A stretch of 49,903 bases of DNA from Lachnospiraceae bacterium UBA7050. Its GTDB lineage: Bacteria; Bacillota; Clostridia; Lachnospirales; Lachnospiraceae. Both the position numbers and the translations under genes were made by a program. How positions within the stretch are numbered: the stretch's first letter is position 1; every line of letters starts with the position of its first letter. Location of the stretch: the NCBI GenBank assembly GCA_002493905.1, contig DLAJ01000006.1, positions 2,864 through 52,766 on the forward strand. The letters are read 5' to 3'. The notes beneath the pieces are model-generated. The model was given only the letters and a program-made list of their open reading frames with translations. It searched no databases and had not been told where the DNA came from. Below, one piece after another: positions 26,262 through 34,434 of the stretch.

Positions 26262-27758
26262 TTAAGCTTCCCCCGCCTGTACGGCATCCGGATTTTCAAC
26301 AAATTTACGCAGCACAAAATGCATGCAGGTGCCTTCGCCCTCTTTGCTTGTCGCCCAGATATATCCGCCATGGTCTTCAATAATCTTCTTAACAATGGAG
26401 AGGCCAATCCCGCTTCCTCCCTGCGACGAGTTGCGGGAAGCGTCCGTCCGGTAAAAGCGTTCAAAAATTCTTCCGATCTCCTTGGCGGATACTCCTTTTC
26501 CATTATCTTCCAATTCTACCCGGATGGAATCGATCTCATCCAAAATCCGGATATCAATCGTTCCGTTGGTGCGGTTCATATATTTAACACTGTTGCTGAC
26601 GATATTATTGATCACCCGCTTCATCTGTTCAGGGTCAGCAATGACCAGCGTATCCGGCGGCGTCATATTAGAATAATTTAGGCGGATGTTCTGCCCCTCT
26701 AAATCAAGTCCGACTTCCTCAACACAGTCATTAAAATAATCCGCAACATTCAGTTTATGAAAATGATACGGTATCCGGTTCGAGTCAATCCCGGAATAAA
26801 TAGTCAGTTCATTGATCAGGCGGTTCATATCATTCGCCTTATTATAAATGGTCTTAATATAGCGGTCCATTTTCTCCGGCGTATCCGCAACGCCGTCCAT
26901 AATACCCTCCACATATCCCTTGATGGAAGTGATCGGCGTTTTTAAGTCGTGGGATATGTTGCTGATCAGCTCACGGTTCTGCTTATCCGCCTGTACCTGT
27001 TCCTCAGCGGATTCTTTCAGCCGCAGGCGCATCTGGTTATAATTCTCATACAGATCAGAAATCTCTCCCTTGACGCCCGTAGAGAGCACATAGTCAAAGT
27101 CCCCGTCCGCAATTCTCTGCATCGCAGTATTGAACTCCGAAAGCGGCGTAAATGCGCCCTCCCTGATCCACCTTGTCAGAAAAAAACTGGTCACAATCAG
27201 TACAAAAATAATCAACAGCACCAAAGAAAAAAGCAGCCCCGGAGAAAGAAAATCCCGGACCTTCGTTACAATATACAGTTTTCCCTCTCCCGCGTCCGAA
27301 ACCGGGAATAAAATCTGCTTGATCAGAAGCCTGCGCCCGTCCAGATAATAACCGTTTCCGCCAAGTGCCATATTCGGATCAAGCTCATTTACCGCTTCCT
27401 GTCCCTCGACATTAGCACTCGGCATATGATAATAGCTTACGCCGTCCACAAAAACGAACAGAGCGGATGCTTTTTGCTCCAGCCGCGCACCAATTCCGTC
27501 AAGATAGGTCTTATTGAGCAGTTTTTCCGGCTGTTCTTCTGCAAGAACGGACAATTCCCGATATTCCTCATCCGTCAGTTCACTGAATGCTTCTACCGGA
27601 TTAGAGATTAACGACACGCTCACTGCCTTCATGCCATACTGATTCCGAAACGTGTTCGCCATCGTAAGATGCGTAATGCCGTAAATCAATCCGATCAGCA
27701 GTACGGGCAGAAGGATTATTGCAATAAAAGTAATCTGCAATCTTGTTTTTAGCTTCAT
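26262..27758 (-). CDS. sensor histidine kinase with HAMP domain
   Basis: Membrane sensor kinase. One membrane segment is at residues about 7-29 and a second at about 180-205, with a sensor domain of about 150 residues outside the cell. A HAMP linker follows (FNTAMQRIADGDFDYVL). The phospho-accepting His is in NISHDLKTPITSIKGY (about residue 270). The ATPase motifs are NNIVSNSVKY (N box), LEDNGKGVS (G1) and GGSGIGLSIVKKIIEDHGG (G2). The start is ATG 27756-27758 after GGAGG. Signal unknown. Confidence 0.94.
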   Translation of the reverse strand: MKLKTRLQITFIAIILLPVLLIGLIYGITHLTMANTFRNQYGMKAVSVSLISNPVEAFSELTDEEYRELSVLAEEQPEKLLNKTYLDGIGARLEQKASALFVFVDGVSYYHMPSANVEGQEAVNELDPNMALGGNGYYLDGRRLLIKQILFPVSDAGEGKLYIVTKVRDFLSPGLLFSLVLLIIFVLIVTSFFLTRWIREGAFTPLSEFNTAMQRIADGDFDYVLSTGVKGEISDLYENYNQMRLRLKESAEEQVQADKQNRELISNISHDLKTPITSIKGYVEGIMDGVADTPEKMDRYIKTIYNKANDMNRLINELTIYSGIDSNRIPYHFHKLNVADYFNDCVEEVGLDLEGQNIRLNYSNMTPPDTLVIADPEQMKRVINNIVSNSVKYMNRTNGTIDIRILDEIDSIRVELEDNGKGVSAKEIGRIFERFYRTDASRNSSQGGSGIGLSIVKKIIEDHGGYIWATSKEGEGTCMHFVLRKFVENPDAVQAGEA

Positions 27759-27892
27759 TTCTGCCTCCCGCTCCCTTGTCCATAATACTGATTGTAACAC
27801 GTAGAAAATTTAATGTTCTTATTATAATACACTCCATAAACAGTTTCCATAAACACTTGACGAATTATTATTAAAAATAAATAAAAAATAGG

Positions 27893-27922
27893 CAGCGGCA
27901 TGATAGATATAAAAATGCGGCT
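27893..27922. repeat. 30-bp direct repeat, left copy
   Basis: Matches 28555-28584 at 29 of 30 bases (single difference at the fifth base). It is also the loop part of a hairpin whose outer arms (GGCAGC/GCTGCC with A/T-runs) look like the terminator of the toxin-antitoxin pair. Confidence 0.8.
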
Positions 27923-27941
27923 GCCCATTTTTCAGCTATAT

Positions 27942-28169
27942 TTATGCGGCTTTTGAATAATCAATAATGGCTATTTCCTGCATAAGCTGTTTGGCAATAT
28001 TGACAAGATTCTCAAGCTGCTTAGAAACTTCATTTGAATAATACTTTTCTCCACATTGCTCACATTCTTCACAAGGTACATTTTTAATGATAATAATACA
28101 GTTTTTATAATTCACTACATGGGTTGTAAAAGATGGAATTGTAGTTTTACATTTACAATACATACACAT
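27942..28169 (-). CDS. YgiT/MqsA-type zinc-finger antitoxin-like protein
   Basis: A 75-aa protein with the YgiT-type zinc-binding N-domain: MCMYCKC, then CEECEQCGEKYYS gives the two CxxC pairs. In MqsA the zinc domain binds the toxin and a C-terminal HTH binds DNA. Here the protein ends soon after the zinc region, so the HTH is absent. It overlaps nothing and follows the DUF4258 gene by 2 bases. AT-rich like its partner. Assigned as antitoxin from family and order. Confidence 0.8.
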   Translation of the reverse strand: MCMYCKCKTTIPSFTTHVVNYKNCIIIIKNVPCEECEQCGEKYYSNEVSKQLENLVNIAKQLMQEIAIIDYSKAA

Positions 28170-28171
28170 AA

Positions 28172-28489
28172 CTATTGCTCCTTTCTTGTTCTTAAATCCT
28201 TCTTAAATTTATCTGTATTTGGAAAATACGCTGTTATAAAAAATAAAGTGCTGCTATCCGAACCAACAACAATATGCAATATTTTGTTTTCTTTTGTACG
28301 CCCGAAAATAAGACAACTGGGGTGTGGAAAATCGTCCGGATAATCTTCTATGATTTCTCCTGTCTGCAAGCAGGATTCTACATCACTGATACTAATATCT
28401 CTTTCCTGCATTCGCTCTAAACAATGCTTTGCCCATTTTATGTTAGAATCAGAAGTATTATATAGCTCTTGAAGCTGTTTTATATCCAT
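28172..28489 (-). CDS. DUF4258 protein, probable toxin of a toxin-antitoxin pair
   Basis: A 105-aa DUF4258 protein: WAKHCLERMQERDISISDVESCL, then GEIIEDYPDDFPHPSCLIFGR and a beta-strand-rich HIVVGSDSSTLFFITAYFP. DUF4258 resembles the RelE/BrnT-like RNase fold and is often next to a YgiT-type zinc-finger gene. The order toxin then antitoxin is that of mqsRA-like modules. Toxicity is inference. Flanked by 30-bp direct repeats. Confidence 0.8.
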   Translation of the reverse strand: MDIKQLQELYNTSDSNIKWAKHCLERMQERDISISDVESCLQTGEIIEDYPDDFPHPSCLIFGRTKENKILHIVVGSDSSTLFFITAYFPNTDKFKKDLRTRKEQ

Positions 28490-28554
28490 AGCACACTTCC
28501 TTTTCGCTTGTTTATTAAAATATTATACACCATTTCAGCAAGAAATAAAATGGT

Positions 28555-28584
28555 CAGCAGCATGATAGATATAAAAATGCGGCT
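28555..28584. repeat. 30-bp direct repeat, right copy
   Basis: Second copy of 27893-27922, upstream of the toxin gene. The similarity continues weakly for about ten bases to the left (AATAAAA). The outer terminator arms of the left copy are not conserved here. Confidence 0.8.
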
Positions 28585-28600
28585 TTGAAAGCGGACAATC

Positions 28601-28635
28601 AAAAAGGGAATAAACCATTTCTGATTCATTCCCTT
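28601..28635 (-). terminator. terminator of the rubrerythrin gene
   Basis: AAGGGAAT (28604-28611) pairs with ATTCCCTT (28628-28635). Five T follow on the minus strand. A second hairpin (28687-28706, 8-bp arms, GGAA loop) lies between it and the gene. Confidence 0.7.
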
Positions 28636-28712
28636 ATCAATCAAAATCCAGCGTTCTAATTAGCCAAAATACTCCTAATCAGTCCTGCAAACGCGGAAGC
28701 GTTTGCTATTCC

Positions 28713-29252
28713 TTAATTGAAATATCTCTTTAATAGTCCCGCAAACGCTTTGCCGTGTCTTGCCTCATCCCTTGCCATCTCATGAACCGTGTCATGGATC
28801 GCATCAAGATTCAGTTCCTTCGCGCGCTTTGCAAGGTCCGTCTTGCCTGCGGTTGCGCCGTTTTCAGCCTCAACGCGCATCTGCAGATTCTTCTTTGTAG
28901 AATCCGTTACAACCTCACCGAGCAGCTCAGCAAATTTCGCTGCATGCTCCGCTTCCTCCCAAGCTGCTTTCTCATAGTACAGACCAACCTCAGGATAGCC
29001 CTCGCGGTGTGCGACTCTCGCCATTGCAAGATACATGCCGACTTCGGAGCACTCTCCGTTGAAGTTTGCCCTCAGGTCCGCGATAATGTCCTCAGGAACG
29101 CCCTTTGCTACGCCTACTACATGCTCTGCCGCCCATGTCATCTCTGCACCCTGTGCAACAAACTTATCTGCCGGTGCTTTACATACCGGACATGCCTCCG
29201 GTGCCTTGTCGCCTTCATACACATAACCGCATACCGAACATACAAATTTCAT
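28713..29252 (-). CDS. reverse rubrerythrin (NADH peroxidase component)
   Basis: Oxygen and peroxide defence of anaerobes; reduces H2O2 and O2 with electrons from NADH. The rubredoxin-like domain is first (residues about 1-40: CSVCGYVYEGDK and ACPVCKAP), followed by a ferritin-like di-iron four-helix domain with GECSEVGMYLAMARVAHREG, WEEAEHAAKF and EMARDEARHGKAF. This reversed order defines the group. GGAG lies before the ATG at 29250-29252. PerR-like regulation is suggested by the neighbour and an operator-like site. Confidence 0.93.
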   Translation of the reverse strand: MKFVCSVCGYVYEGDKAPEACPVCKAPADKFVAQGAEMTWAAEHVVGVAKGVPEDIIADLRANFNGECSEVGMYLAMARVAHREGYPEVGLYYEKAAWEEAEHAAKFAELLGEVVTDSTKKNLQMRVEAENGATAGKTDLAKRAKELNLDAIHDTVHEMARDEARHGKAFAGLLKRYFN

Positions 29253-29303
29253 ACTTTTTTCTCCTTTTCCTATTGTCATTATTTTGATATGGGCATGCAC
29301 CCA

Positions 29304-29332
29304 TGATCATTCTCATTATTATCACAATGATA
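29304..29332 (-). promoter_or_regulatory. Fur/PerR-like operator upstream of rubrerythrin
   Basis: Read on the minus strand, the site holds GATAAT-like hexamers in series (TGATAATAATGAGAATGATCA). This resembles the 7-1-7 or repeated-hexamer Fur family box, with several mismatches. It lies 52 bases upstream of the rubrerythrin start. Confidence 0.4.
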
Positions 29333-29376
29333 TACACGCAGTACCATGCGCGCATCAACGCATTTCCCTTTCCGCG

Positions 29377-29778
29377 TCAGCCCGCACTCTTCGACCCGTC
29401 CGCGCTGCATTCCCCGCATACACCGTAAAAGTAGGTGATATGACCGGCAATCTGTCCGTCAAACCCGACGCCGGCAAGCTCATTAATCCGCTCGATGCTT
29501 TCCATCTGAAGATCAATCACTCTGCCGCATTTCTGGCAGACAAAATGATAATGCTCCGACGTATCCGCATCAAAATGGTCCTGTCCGTCGCCTAAATGCA
29601 GCCTCTGAATCTCCCCCATATCAGCAAGCAGCGTCAAATTGCGGTATACCGTACCAAGACTGATATTCGGATAGATCCTGCTCACATTTGCATAGACAAC
29701 GTCCGCTGTAGGATGATCTTTTCTCGTACAGAGAAATTCTTTAATCGCTTCGCGCTGCCTGCTATACTTTATTGCCAT
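29377..29778 (-). CDS. Fur-family regulator, PerR-like
   Basis: Metal-dependent repressor of peroxide or iron genes. An N-terminal winged helix (residues about 1-80: SRQREAIKEFL, VYANVSRIYPNISLGTVYRNL) precedes the metal-binding part HFDADTSEHYHFVCQKCGRVIDL and a second Cys pair VCGECS. The Asp and His residues fit the PerR regulatory site and the four Cys the structural zinc. The start is ATG 29776-29778 after AAAGGA. The gene sits upstream of rubrerythrin, and a palindromic operator covers its own start site. Confidence 0.9.
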   Translation of the reverse strand: MAIKYSRQREAIKEFLCTRKDHPTADVVYANVSRIYPNISLGTVYRNLTLLADMGEIQRLHLGDGQDHFDADTSEHYHFVCQKCGRVIDLQMESIERINELAGVGFDGQIAGHITYFYGVCGECSADGSKSAG

Positions 29779-29799
29779 CACGCATTCCTTTCTCAAAAT

Positions 29800-29846
29800 C
29801 AGTAACGATTACTGTTTTATTATAACTGTTTTTACTTTAATGTCAA
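29800..29846 (-). promoter_or_regulatory. promoter and operator of the PerR-like gene
   Basis: TTGACA (29841-29846), a 16-bp spacer and TATAAT (29819-29824) form a near-consensus minus-strand promoter. The perfect palindrome CAGTAACGATTACTG (29800-29814) follows the -10 box and covers the likely start of transcription. This suggests autorepression. Confidence 0.75.
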
Positions 29847-29919
29847 TAGGCTTTTGTAAAAAAGAATTTTTCGTGTTATACTGTTCACAAATAGTTCAAA
29901 AAGGATGGAGGCTTGTGAT

Positions 29920-30399
29920 ATGGAAAAAATAACCAGTTTTACGATTGACCACCTGAAACTTGAGCCCGGCGTATATGTTTCCCGAAAAGATCCTATTGGC
30001 AGCGAAATGATTACTACCTTCGACCTGCGCATGACTTCTCCGAACGACGAACCGGTCATGAATACGGCGGAGGTTCATACTATCGAACATTTAGGGGCAA
30101 CCTTTCTGCGCAATCACAAGGATTATAAAGACAGGACCGTGTATTTCGGTCCGATGGGCTGCCGCACAGGATTTTACCTTCTTCTTGCGGGCGATCTGAC
30201 TTCCAGAGACATTCTGCCTCTCATGATAGAAATGTACGAATTTATTCGTGATTTTAAGGATGAAGTGCCGGGGGCAAGCCCGAAAGACTGCGGCAACTAC
30301 CTCGATATGAACCTCGGAATGGCAAATTATCTCGCCGCACGTTATCTTGACAACGTACTCTATCAAATCGACGATGCACATTTGGTTTATCCGCAATAG
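29920..30399 (+). CDS. luxS: S-ribosylhomocysteine lyase LuxS
   Basis: Splits S-ribosylhomocysteine into homocysteine and DPD, the precursor of autoinducer-2. The metal-binding motif HTIEHLGATFLRNH and the catalytic Cys in GPMGCRTGFYLLLAG are intact. KITSFTIDHLKLEPGVYVSR is the typical N-terminus. GGAGG lies 9 bases before the ATG at 29920. Divergent from the PerR-like gene and followed by mtnN, giving a full SAH recycling pair. Confidence 0.97.
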   Translation: MEKITSFTIDHLKLEPGVYVSRKDPIGSEMITTFDLRMTSPNDEPVMNTAEVHTIEHLGATFLRNHKDYKDRTVYFGPMGCRTGFYLLLAGDLTSRDILPLMIEMYEFIRDFKDEVPGASPKDCGNYLDMNLGMANYLAARYLDNVLYQIDDAHLVYPQ

Positions 30400-30477
30400 A
30401 ATGTACTATACCATAGATGCGAAACCCGCAGCTTCAGGATTTACTGATCACATTGATAACAGAAAGGAATCATTCAG

Positions 30478-31173
30478 ATGAAAGTAGGAATTATCGGGGC
30501 GATGGATTTAGAGATCGCCACACTCAGAAAGAAAATGACAGTAATGTCAACAAAGACCGTAGCGTCCATGGAATTTTGTGAGGGAACCTTGAACGGCACG
30601 GCAGTTGTAATTGTCAAGTGCGGTATCGGAAAAGTCAACGCCGGAATGTGCGTCCAGATTCTTCACGATCTTTTTTCTGTCACGCATGTCATAAATACAG
30701 GAGTCGCCGGCTCCCTGCGCGCTGAAATTAACATCGGGGACATCGTTGTCTCCACGGACGCCGTGCAGCACGACATGGATGTGACCGCGCTCGGCTACCG
30801 GACCGGACAGATTCCGCAGATTCCCGTTTTTTCTTTTGAGGCGGACAAAACACTTGCTGACGCCGCCGCAAAAGTCTGCTGTGAGGTCAACCCCGACATT
30901 CAGGTGTTCCACGGACGCATTGTAAGCGGCGATCAATTTGTTTCTTCCAAAGAGAAAAAGGATTTTCTGATCGGAACATTCGACGGGTTCTGCACCGAAA
31001 TGGAGGGTGCCGCCATTGCACAGGCTGCTTACTTAAACGGACTGCCCTTCGTTGTCATCCGTGCGATTTCTGACAAGGCGGACGACAGCGCCCAGATGGA
31101 TTACCCCACATTTGAGCACGGCGCCGCGCTGCGTTCCGCAAAGCTCGTGGAAGCAATGCTTGCGCGTCTGTAA
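30478..31173 (+). CDS. mtnN: 5'-methylthioadenosine/S-adenosylhomocysteine nucleosidase
   Basis: Removes adenine from methylthioadenosine, S-adenosylhomocysteine and 5'-deoxyadenosine. Catalytic residues are visible: Glu12 in MKVGIIGAMDLEIATL, Glu in TEMEGAAIAQ and Asp in VIRAISDKADDSA. At 231 aa it is full length. AAAGGA precedes the ATG. It feeds LuxS, encoded just upstream. Its substrates include the by-products of the SAM-dependent enzymes in the adjacent peptide cluster. A 3'-end copy of this gene lies at 42210-42353. Confidence 0.97.
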   Translation: MKVGIIGAMDLEIATLRKKMTVMSTKTVASMEFCEGTLNGTAVVIVKCGIGKVNAGMCVQILHDLFSVTHVINTGVAGSLRAEINIGDIVVSTDAVQHDMDVTALGYRTGQIPQIPVFSFEADKTLADAAAKVCCEVNPDIQVFHGRIVSGDQFVSSKEKKDFLIGTFDGFCTEMEGAAIAQAAYLNGLPFVVIRAISDKADDSAQMDYPTFEHGAALRSAKLVEAMLARL

Positions 31174-31197
31174 TGTAAAATCCACGCCCTTTCAAAT

Positions 31198-31235
31198 GCG
31201 AAAAAGAAGCTGACAGTAAGCAGCTTCTTTTTCGC
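31198..31235. terminator. bidirectional terminator between mtnN and the peptide cluster
   Basis: Perfect 15-base arms (31198-31212 and 31221-31235) with A5 and T5 runs. It terminates mtnN on the plus strand and the peptide cluster on the minus strand. Confidence 0.85.
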
Positions 31236-31255
31236 AGGCTTTAATCTAAAAAATC

Positions 31256-31696
31256 TTATCCGTTTTTTACCAACGTACGATATTTCTTTCTTGTAACACG
31301 GACTCCATTGACCATGTACTTTTTTAATAATGGTCTTCTATATATGAGTGGGAAAAAACGAATAACTGACAAAAACCAATAAACTTTATTCATTAATTCA
31401 AAGTGTATGTCTCCCGCATCTATTGTTCTTTTATTATTGATAATCCGATACACAATCAATACATTGCGTGTATTGATTGCTTGCTCATCCATAAACCAAT
31501 TGTTATCACCTTTGGTGTACAAGAACCCACCCTTTTTTGATATCACCCTATGTAAAATCAATTTCCCGGATTGCCTATCATAATAAGCAACTATTTCACC
31601 TATCCGAACCAAGCGAATACTTTGGACCCTTAATTTGATTTCCATGCCCTCACGCAGACAAGGACACATACTACAATTTCTAATCGTATATTTCAT
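31256..31696 (-). CDS. S24/S26-type (signal-peptidase-like) peptidase of the RiPP cluster
   Basis: Likely removes or trims the leader peptide. The nucleophile motif CSMCPCLREG (Ser9) matches the SMxP motif of type I signal peptidases. The partner segment LILHRVI carries His49 where bacterial SPase I has Lys, as in S26B/ER-type enzymes. The 146-aa protein has no N-terminal anchor; a hydrophobic stretch (VYWFLSVIRFFPLIY) lies near the C-terminus. The ATG follows immediately after the TAA of the kinase-like gene. Last gene of the operon. Confidence 0.72.
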   Translation of the reverse strand: MKYTIRNCSMCPCLREGMEIKLRVQSIRLVRIGEIVAYYDRQSGKLILHRVISKKGGFLYTKGDNNWFMDEQAINTRNVLIVYRIINNKRTIDAGDIHFELMNKVYWFLSVIRFFPLIYRRPLLKKYMVNGVRVTRKKYRTLVKNG

Positions 31697-32689
31697 TTAG
31701 TCCATCCCAATATATTTGATAACATCCTTAATCATATTTGTTGGGTACAAAATCTCTGTCACATCTATTTGATCCGACAAATAGTGAATCATTTTAATTA
31801 CTCTTATCTTATGCCTTTTATTAATACAATTTGCTATAAGAAAATTTTTATATAATACCTCCAATTTTTTTATTCCATACAAAAGGCACACGTTAATTCT
31901 GCAAACGCTATTCTCCCTTCGCAGAACATATAAACTTTTTAGTCTGTGTCCAACCGAAACGTCTTCACATCTTTCTCGAGTTGCTTTCCACCTGACGATG
32001 CTCTCACCATTAACCACATTCGCATTTACATTTATATTATATGCTTCAAGTTGATCCGTCATTTCAACGCATAACTTGATACCGTCTAAATAGGATAATA
32101 CCGTCTTGTCTGAATTTATATAATTTATTTCGTCACTTAGCAAATCATATTTACCACTTAACGATGCTAACACCGCCAGTGAACTTTTCCCATTTCCACT
32201 GTCTCCCATTAGCAATGATACTTCATTCGTTCTTTTGTCTAATATACACGACGAATGAATAGGGTAACGCGCATTTTCTACTGCCTTATAACAACAATAC
32301 TGTTTCATAAATTCCATTAATAATTCTGAAATCTTATAAAACATATCACTATATAAAACTTTCACTTCATCCTTATCAAAGCAGAACTCAATATAATAAT
32401 ACCCCTTATAATAAAAGAAAAATGTATCACAATCCTTCTTTTTTCCGAAGCTTGAATATTCTCCTGTTATATCCACATAAGAATCCGAAGTATATTCACA
32501 TTCCCGCTCCACATCCATATCTTGGATTTCTTTAACACGCATTTTCCTAAAAATAAATACCCCGTCCTTTTCATTCGAAGTCGCCTGAACCATCAATCCT
32601 ACAAATTTATCAAAACAGGCTGACAATACATCATCATTCGGTATATTCATTTCAAGCACAAACCCATATATCTTATAATCAAAGTTCAT
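31697..32689 (-). CDS. HPr kinase-like P-loop protein of the RiPP cluster
   Basis: A 330-aa protein whose C-terminal half resembles the HPr kinase/phosphorylase catalytic domain: P-loop LLMGDSGNGKSSLAVLAS (about residues 159-170), followed by YDLLSDEINYI. In lasso peptide clusters such as paeninodin, HPr-kinase homologues phosphorylate a serine of the peptide; a similar tailoring role on the Ser-rich core here is inference. The N-terminal half (about 1-150) is not one I recognise. The start (ATG 32687-32689, GGAGG 12 bases upstream) lies inside the end of the ABC gene, so translation is coupled. Confidence 0.75.
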   Translation of the reverse strand: MNFDYKIYGFVLEMNIPNDDVLSACFDKFVGLMVQATSNEKDGVFIFRKMRVKEIQDMDVERECEYTSDSYVDITGEYSSFGKKKDCDTFFFYYKGYYYIEFCFDKDEVKVLYSDMFYKISELLMEFMKQYCCYKAVENARYPIHSSCILDKRTNEVSLLMGDSGNGKSSLAVLASLSGKYDLLSDEINYINSDKTVLSYLDGIKLCVEMTDQLEAYNINVNANVVNGESIVRWKATRERCEDVSVGHRLKSLYVLRRENSVCRINVCLLYGIKKLEVLYKNFLIANCINKRHKIRVIKMIHYLSDQIDVTEILYPTNMIKDVIKYIGMD

Positions 32690-34403
32690 GACGGATACTG
32701 TCCTCCATTTTCCACAGGGTTTGATAGGTCTCACAAGTTTGCATTAAATCCTCATGCGTACCTATTCCCATAATTTTCCCATCACTGAGCACAATTATTT
32801 CATCTGCTATATTAACACTGCTAAGTCTATGCGATATGATGATCACAATCCGATCCCAAAAAATTTCCTTTATTTTTTTATAGAGTTTTTGCTCTGCTAT
32901 CGTATCCATTCTTGCTGTCGGCTCATCCAATATGATAAGCGCACTATCACTATATAGCAAACGTGCCAAACTGATTCTTTGCCACTGTCCGCCAGATAAC
33001 TCTGCCCCATCCTCATAATTCTTCCCGAGCAATGTATTTTCTTTATCCGGAAGAGAATCAATCATCTCGCGAATTCCTGCTCTGTCAAGTGCTTCCTGCA
33101 GCCTCTTCTCATCATATTCCCTTCCAAAAACAATATTATCTCTGACCGACAATGAATAATGAATACTGTCTTGTTCCATATATCCAACATATGGCTCCTG
33201 CATCTGATCTATGTCAATTGTTCCATTGATTATAATCTCCCCGTTATCCGGTTTGTAATGCTTTAAGATCAGCTTTATCAACGTTGATTTTCCCGCACCA
33301 TTTTCACCAAGCAAAAGATAGCATTTTCCCTTATAAAATGTCGCACAAATATCAGTCAGCGCATTTTTTCTACTCCCCGGATATCGAAAAGAAACCTTAC
33401 TCAGTGCAATCGAAACTATCTTCAAAACATCCTTCTTCCTCGCTCTGTCCTCATTAATAGAAAAGAACGCAGAAACACTTTTGTATTTTTTTATATGCTG
33501 AACAGCATCAGCAGCATCTCCTCGGATTCCATCCAGCAAACTGTACACACTATTCCAAAGCCCGATAAAGAGTATCCCATCGCTCAGCCCTATCCTGCCG
33601 CCCATTACTCTTATGGAAACTATGATCCAATAAACAATTTTTACAACAAGCGAAAAAGCATTCGCCGCTAAGATAAAAATACTATTTTTTCTATTACGCC
33701 TGTTGACCTCATGAAATATATTTTTTGAAACACAATCATACTTCGACAAAAGCCATTCTCCGGCATCAAATGCCTTAATTTCTTTTTCTGTATCGGGCTG
33801 ATAAATAATACTTTTATAGTAGCCCCGTTTTCTCTCATTCTCCATGCCTCTAAGATATTGCAAATAGTCTAGCTCTGAACATTTTATACCCACGCACGTA
33901 TGAATCAATGTAAGCACAACAACCGCAAGCACCACCTCCGGAATAATGGAAATCATCGGAATCACGCATGCTAAACTTGCTGGTATGGAAATCAAAATAC
34001 CAACAAGACTTAAAAAAATGTCATATGCTATATCACAGTTATCCTCCGCCTGCCTTAATAAATCTATATTATTCGCATTTTCAAAAAAAGAACCCGGCAG
34101 ATTACAAAGCTTTTTTCTAATGCAGATCGCCCCGTTCGTTTCCGACCTTGTTCTTGCCAATTGACGAAGGTTTTGCTCATACGCATTCATTATCGTCGAA
34201 AATATCCAAACGCCAATCATAAAAATTACTATTATTAGAACATCATGCCACACATGATCTTCTAATGTAAGGATCATATATTTTGTCAGATAACTCTGTA
34301 AGATCGGAACCGCTTTCCACATCACGACCAACAGCAGAATACCACCTAAGTTTCTAAATCCAATTGCCTTTAAGTTTTCTTTTATATATGATATTCTCAT
34401 CAT
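32679..34403 (-). CDS. ABC transporter, fused membrane and ATPase domains (second of pair)
   Basis: Half-transporter of the exporter type: membrane domain with about six segments (residues 1-320) and a nucleotide-binding domain (about 335-574). Motifs are Walker A GENGAGKSTLI, signature LSGGQWQRISLAR, Walker B ALIILDEPT and H-loop IIISHRLSS, all canonical. There is no C39 peptidase domain. It is encoded 31 bases after the other ABC gene and probably pairs with it to export the finished peptide or give self-protection. Confidence 0.88.
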   Translation of the reverse strand: MMRISYIKENLKAIGFRNLGGILLLVVMWKAVPILQSYLTKYMILTLEDHVWHDVLIIVIFMIGVWIFSTIMNAYEQNLRQLARTRSETNGAICIRKKLCNLPGSFFENANNIDLLRQAEDNCDIAYDIFLSLVGILISIPASLACVIPMISIIPEVVLAVVVLTLIHTCVGIKCSELDYLQYLRGMENERKRGYYKSIIYQPDTEKEIKAFDAGEWLLSKYDCVSKNIFHEVNRRNRKNSIFILAANAFSLVVKIVYWIIVSIRVMGGRIGLSDGILFIGLWNSVYSLLDGIRGDAADAVQHIKKYKSVSAFFSINEDRARKKDVLKIVSIALSKVSFRYPGSRKNALTDICATFYKGKCYLLLGENGAGKSTLIKLILKHYKPDNGEIIINGTIDIDQMQEPYVGYMEQDSIHYSLSVRDNIVFGREYDEKRLQEALDRAGIREMIDSLPDKENTLLGKNYEDGAELSGGQWQRISLARLLYSDSALIILDEPTARMDTIAEQKLYKKIKEIFWDRIVIIISHRLSSVNIADEIIVLSDGKIMGIGTHEDLMQTCETYQTLWKMEDSIRHEL

Positions 34404-34434
34404 TAATTCTATCGTCTCCGCATCAATCGGTCCT

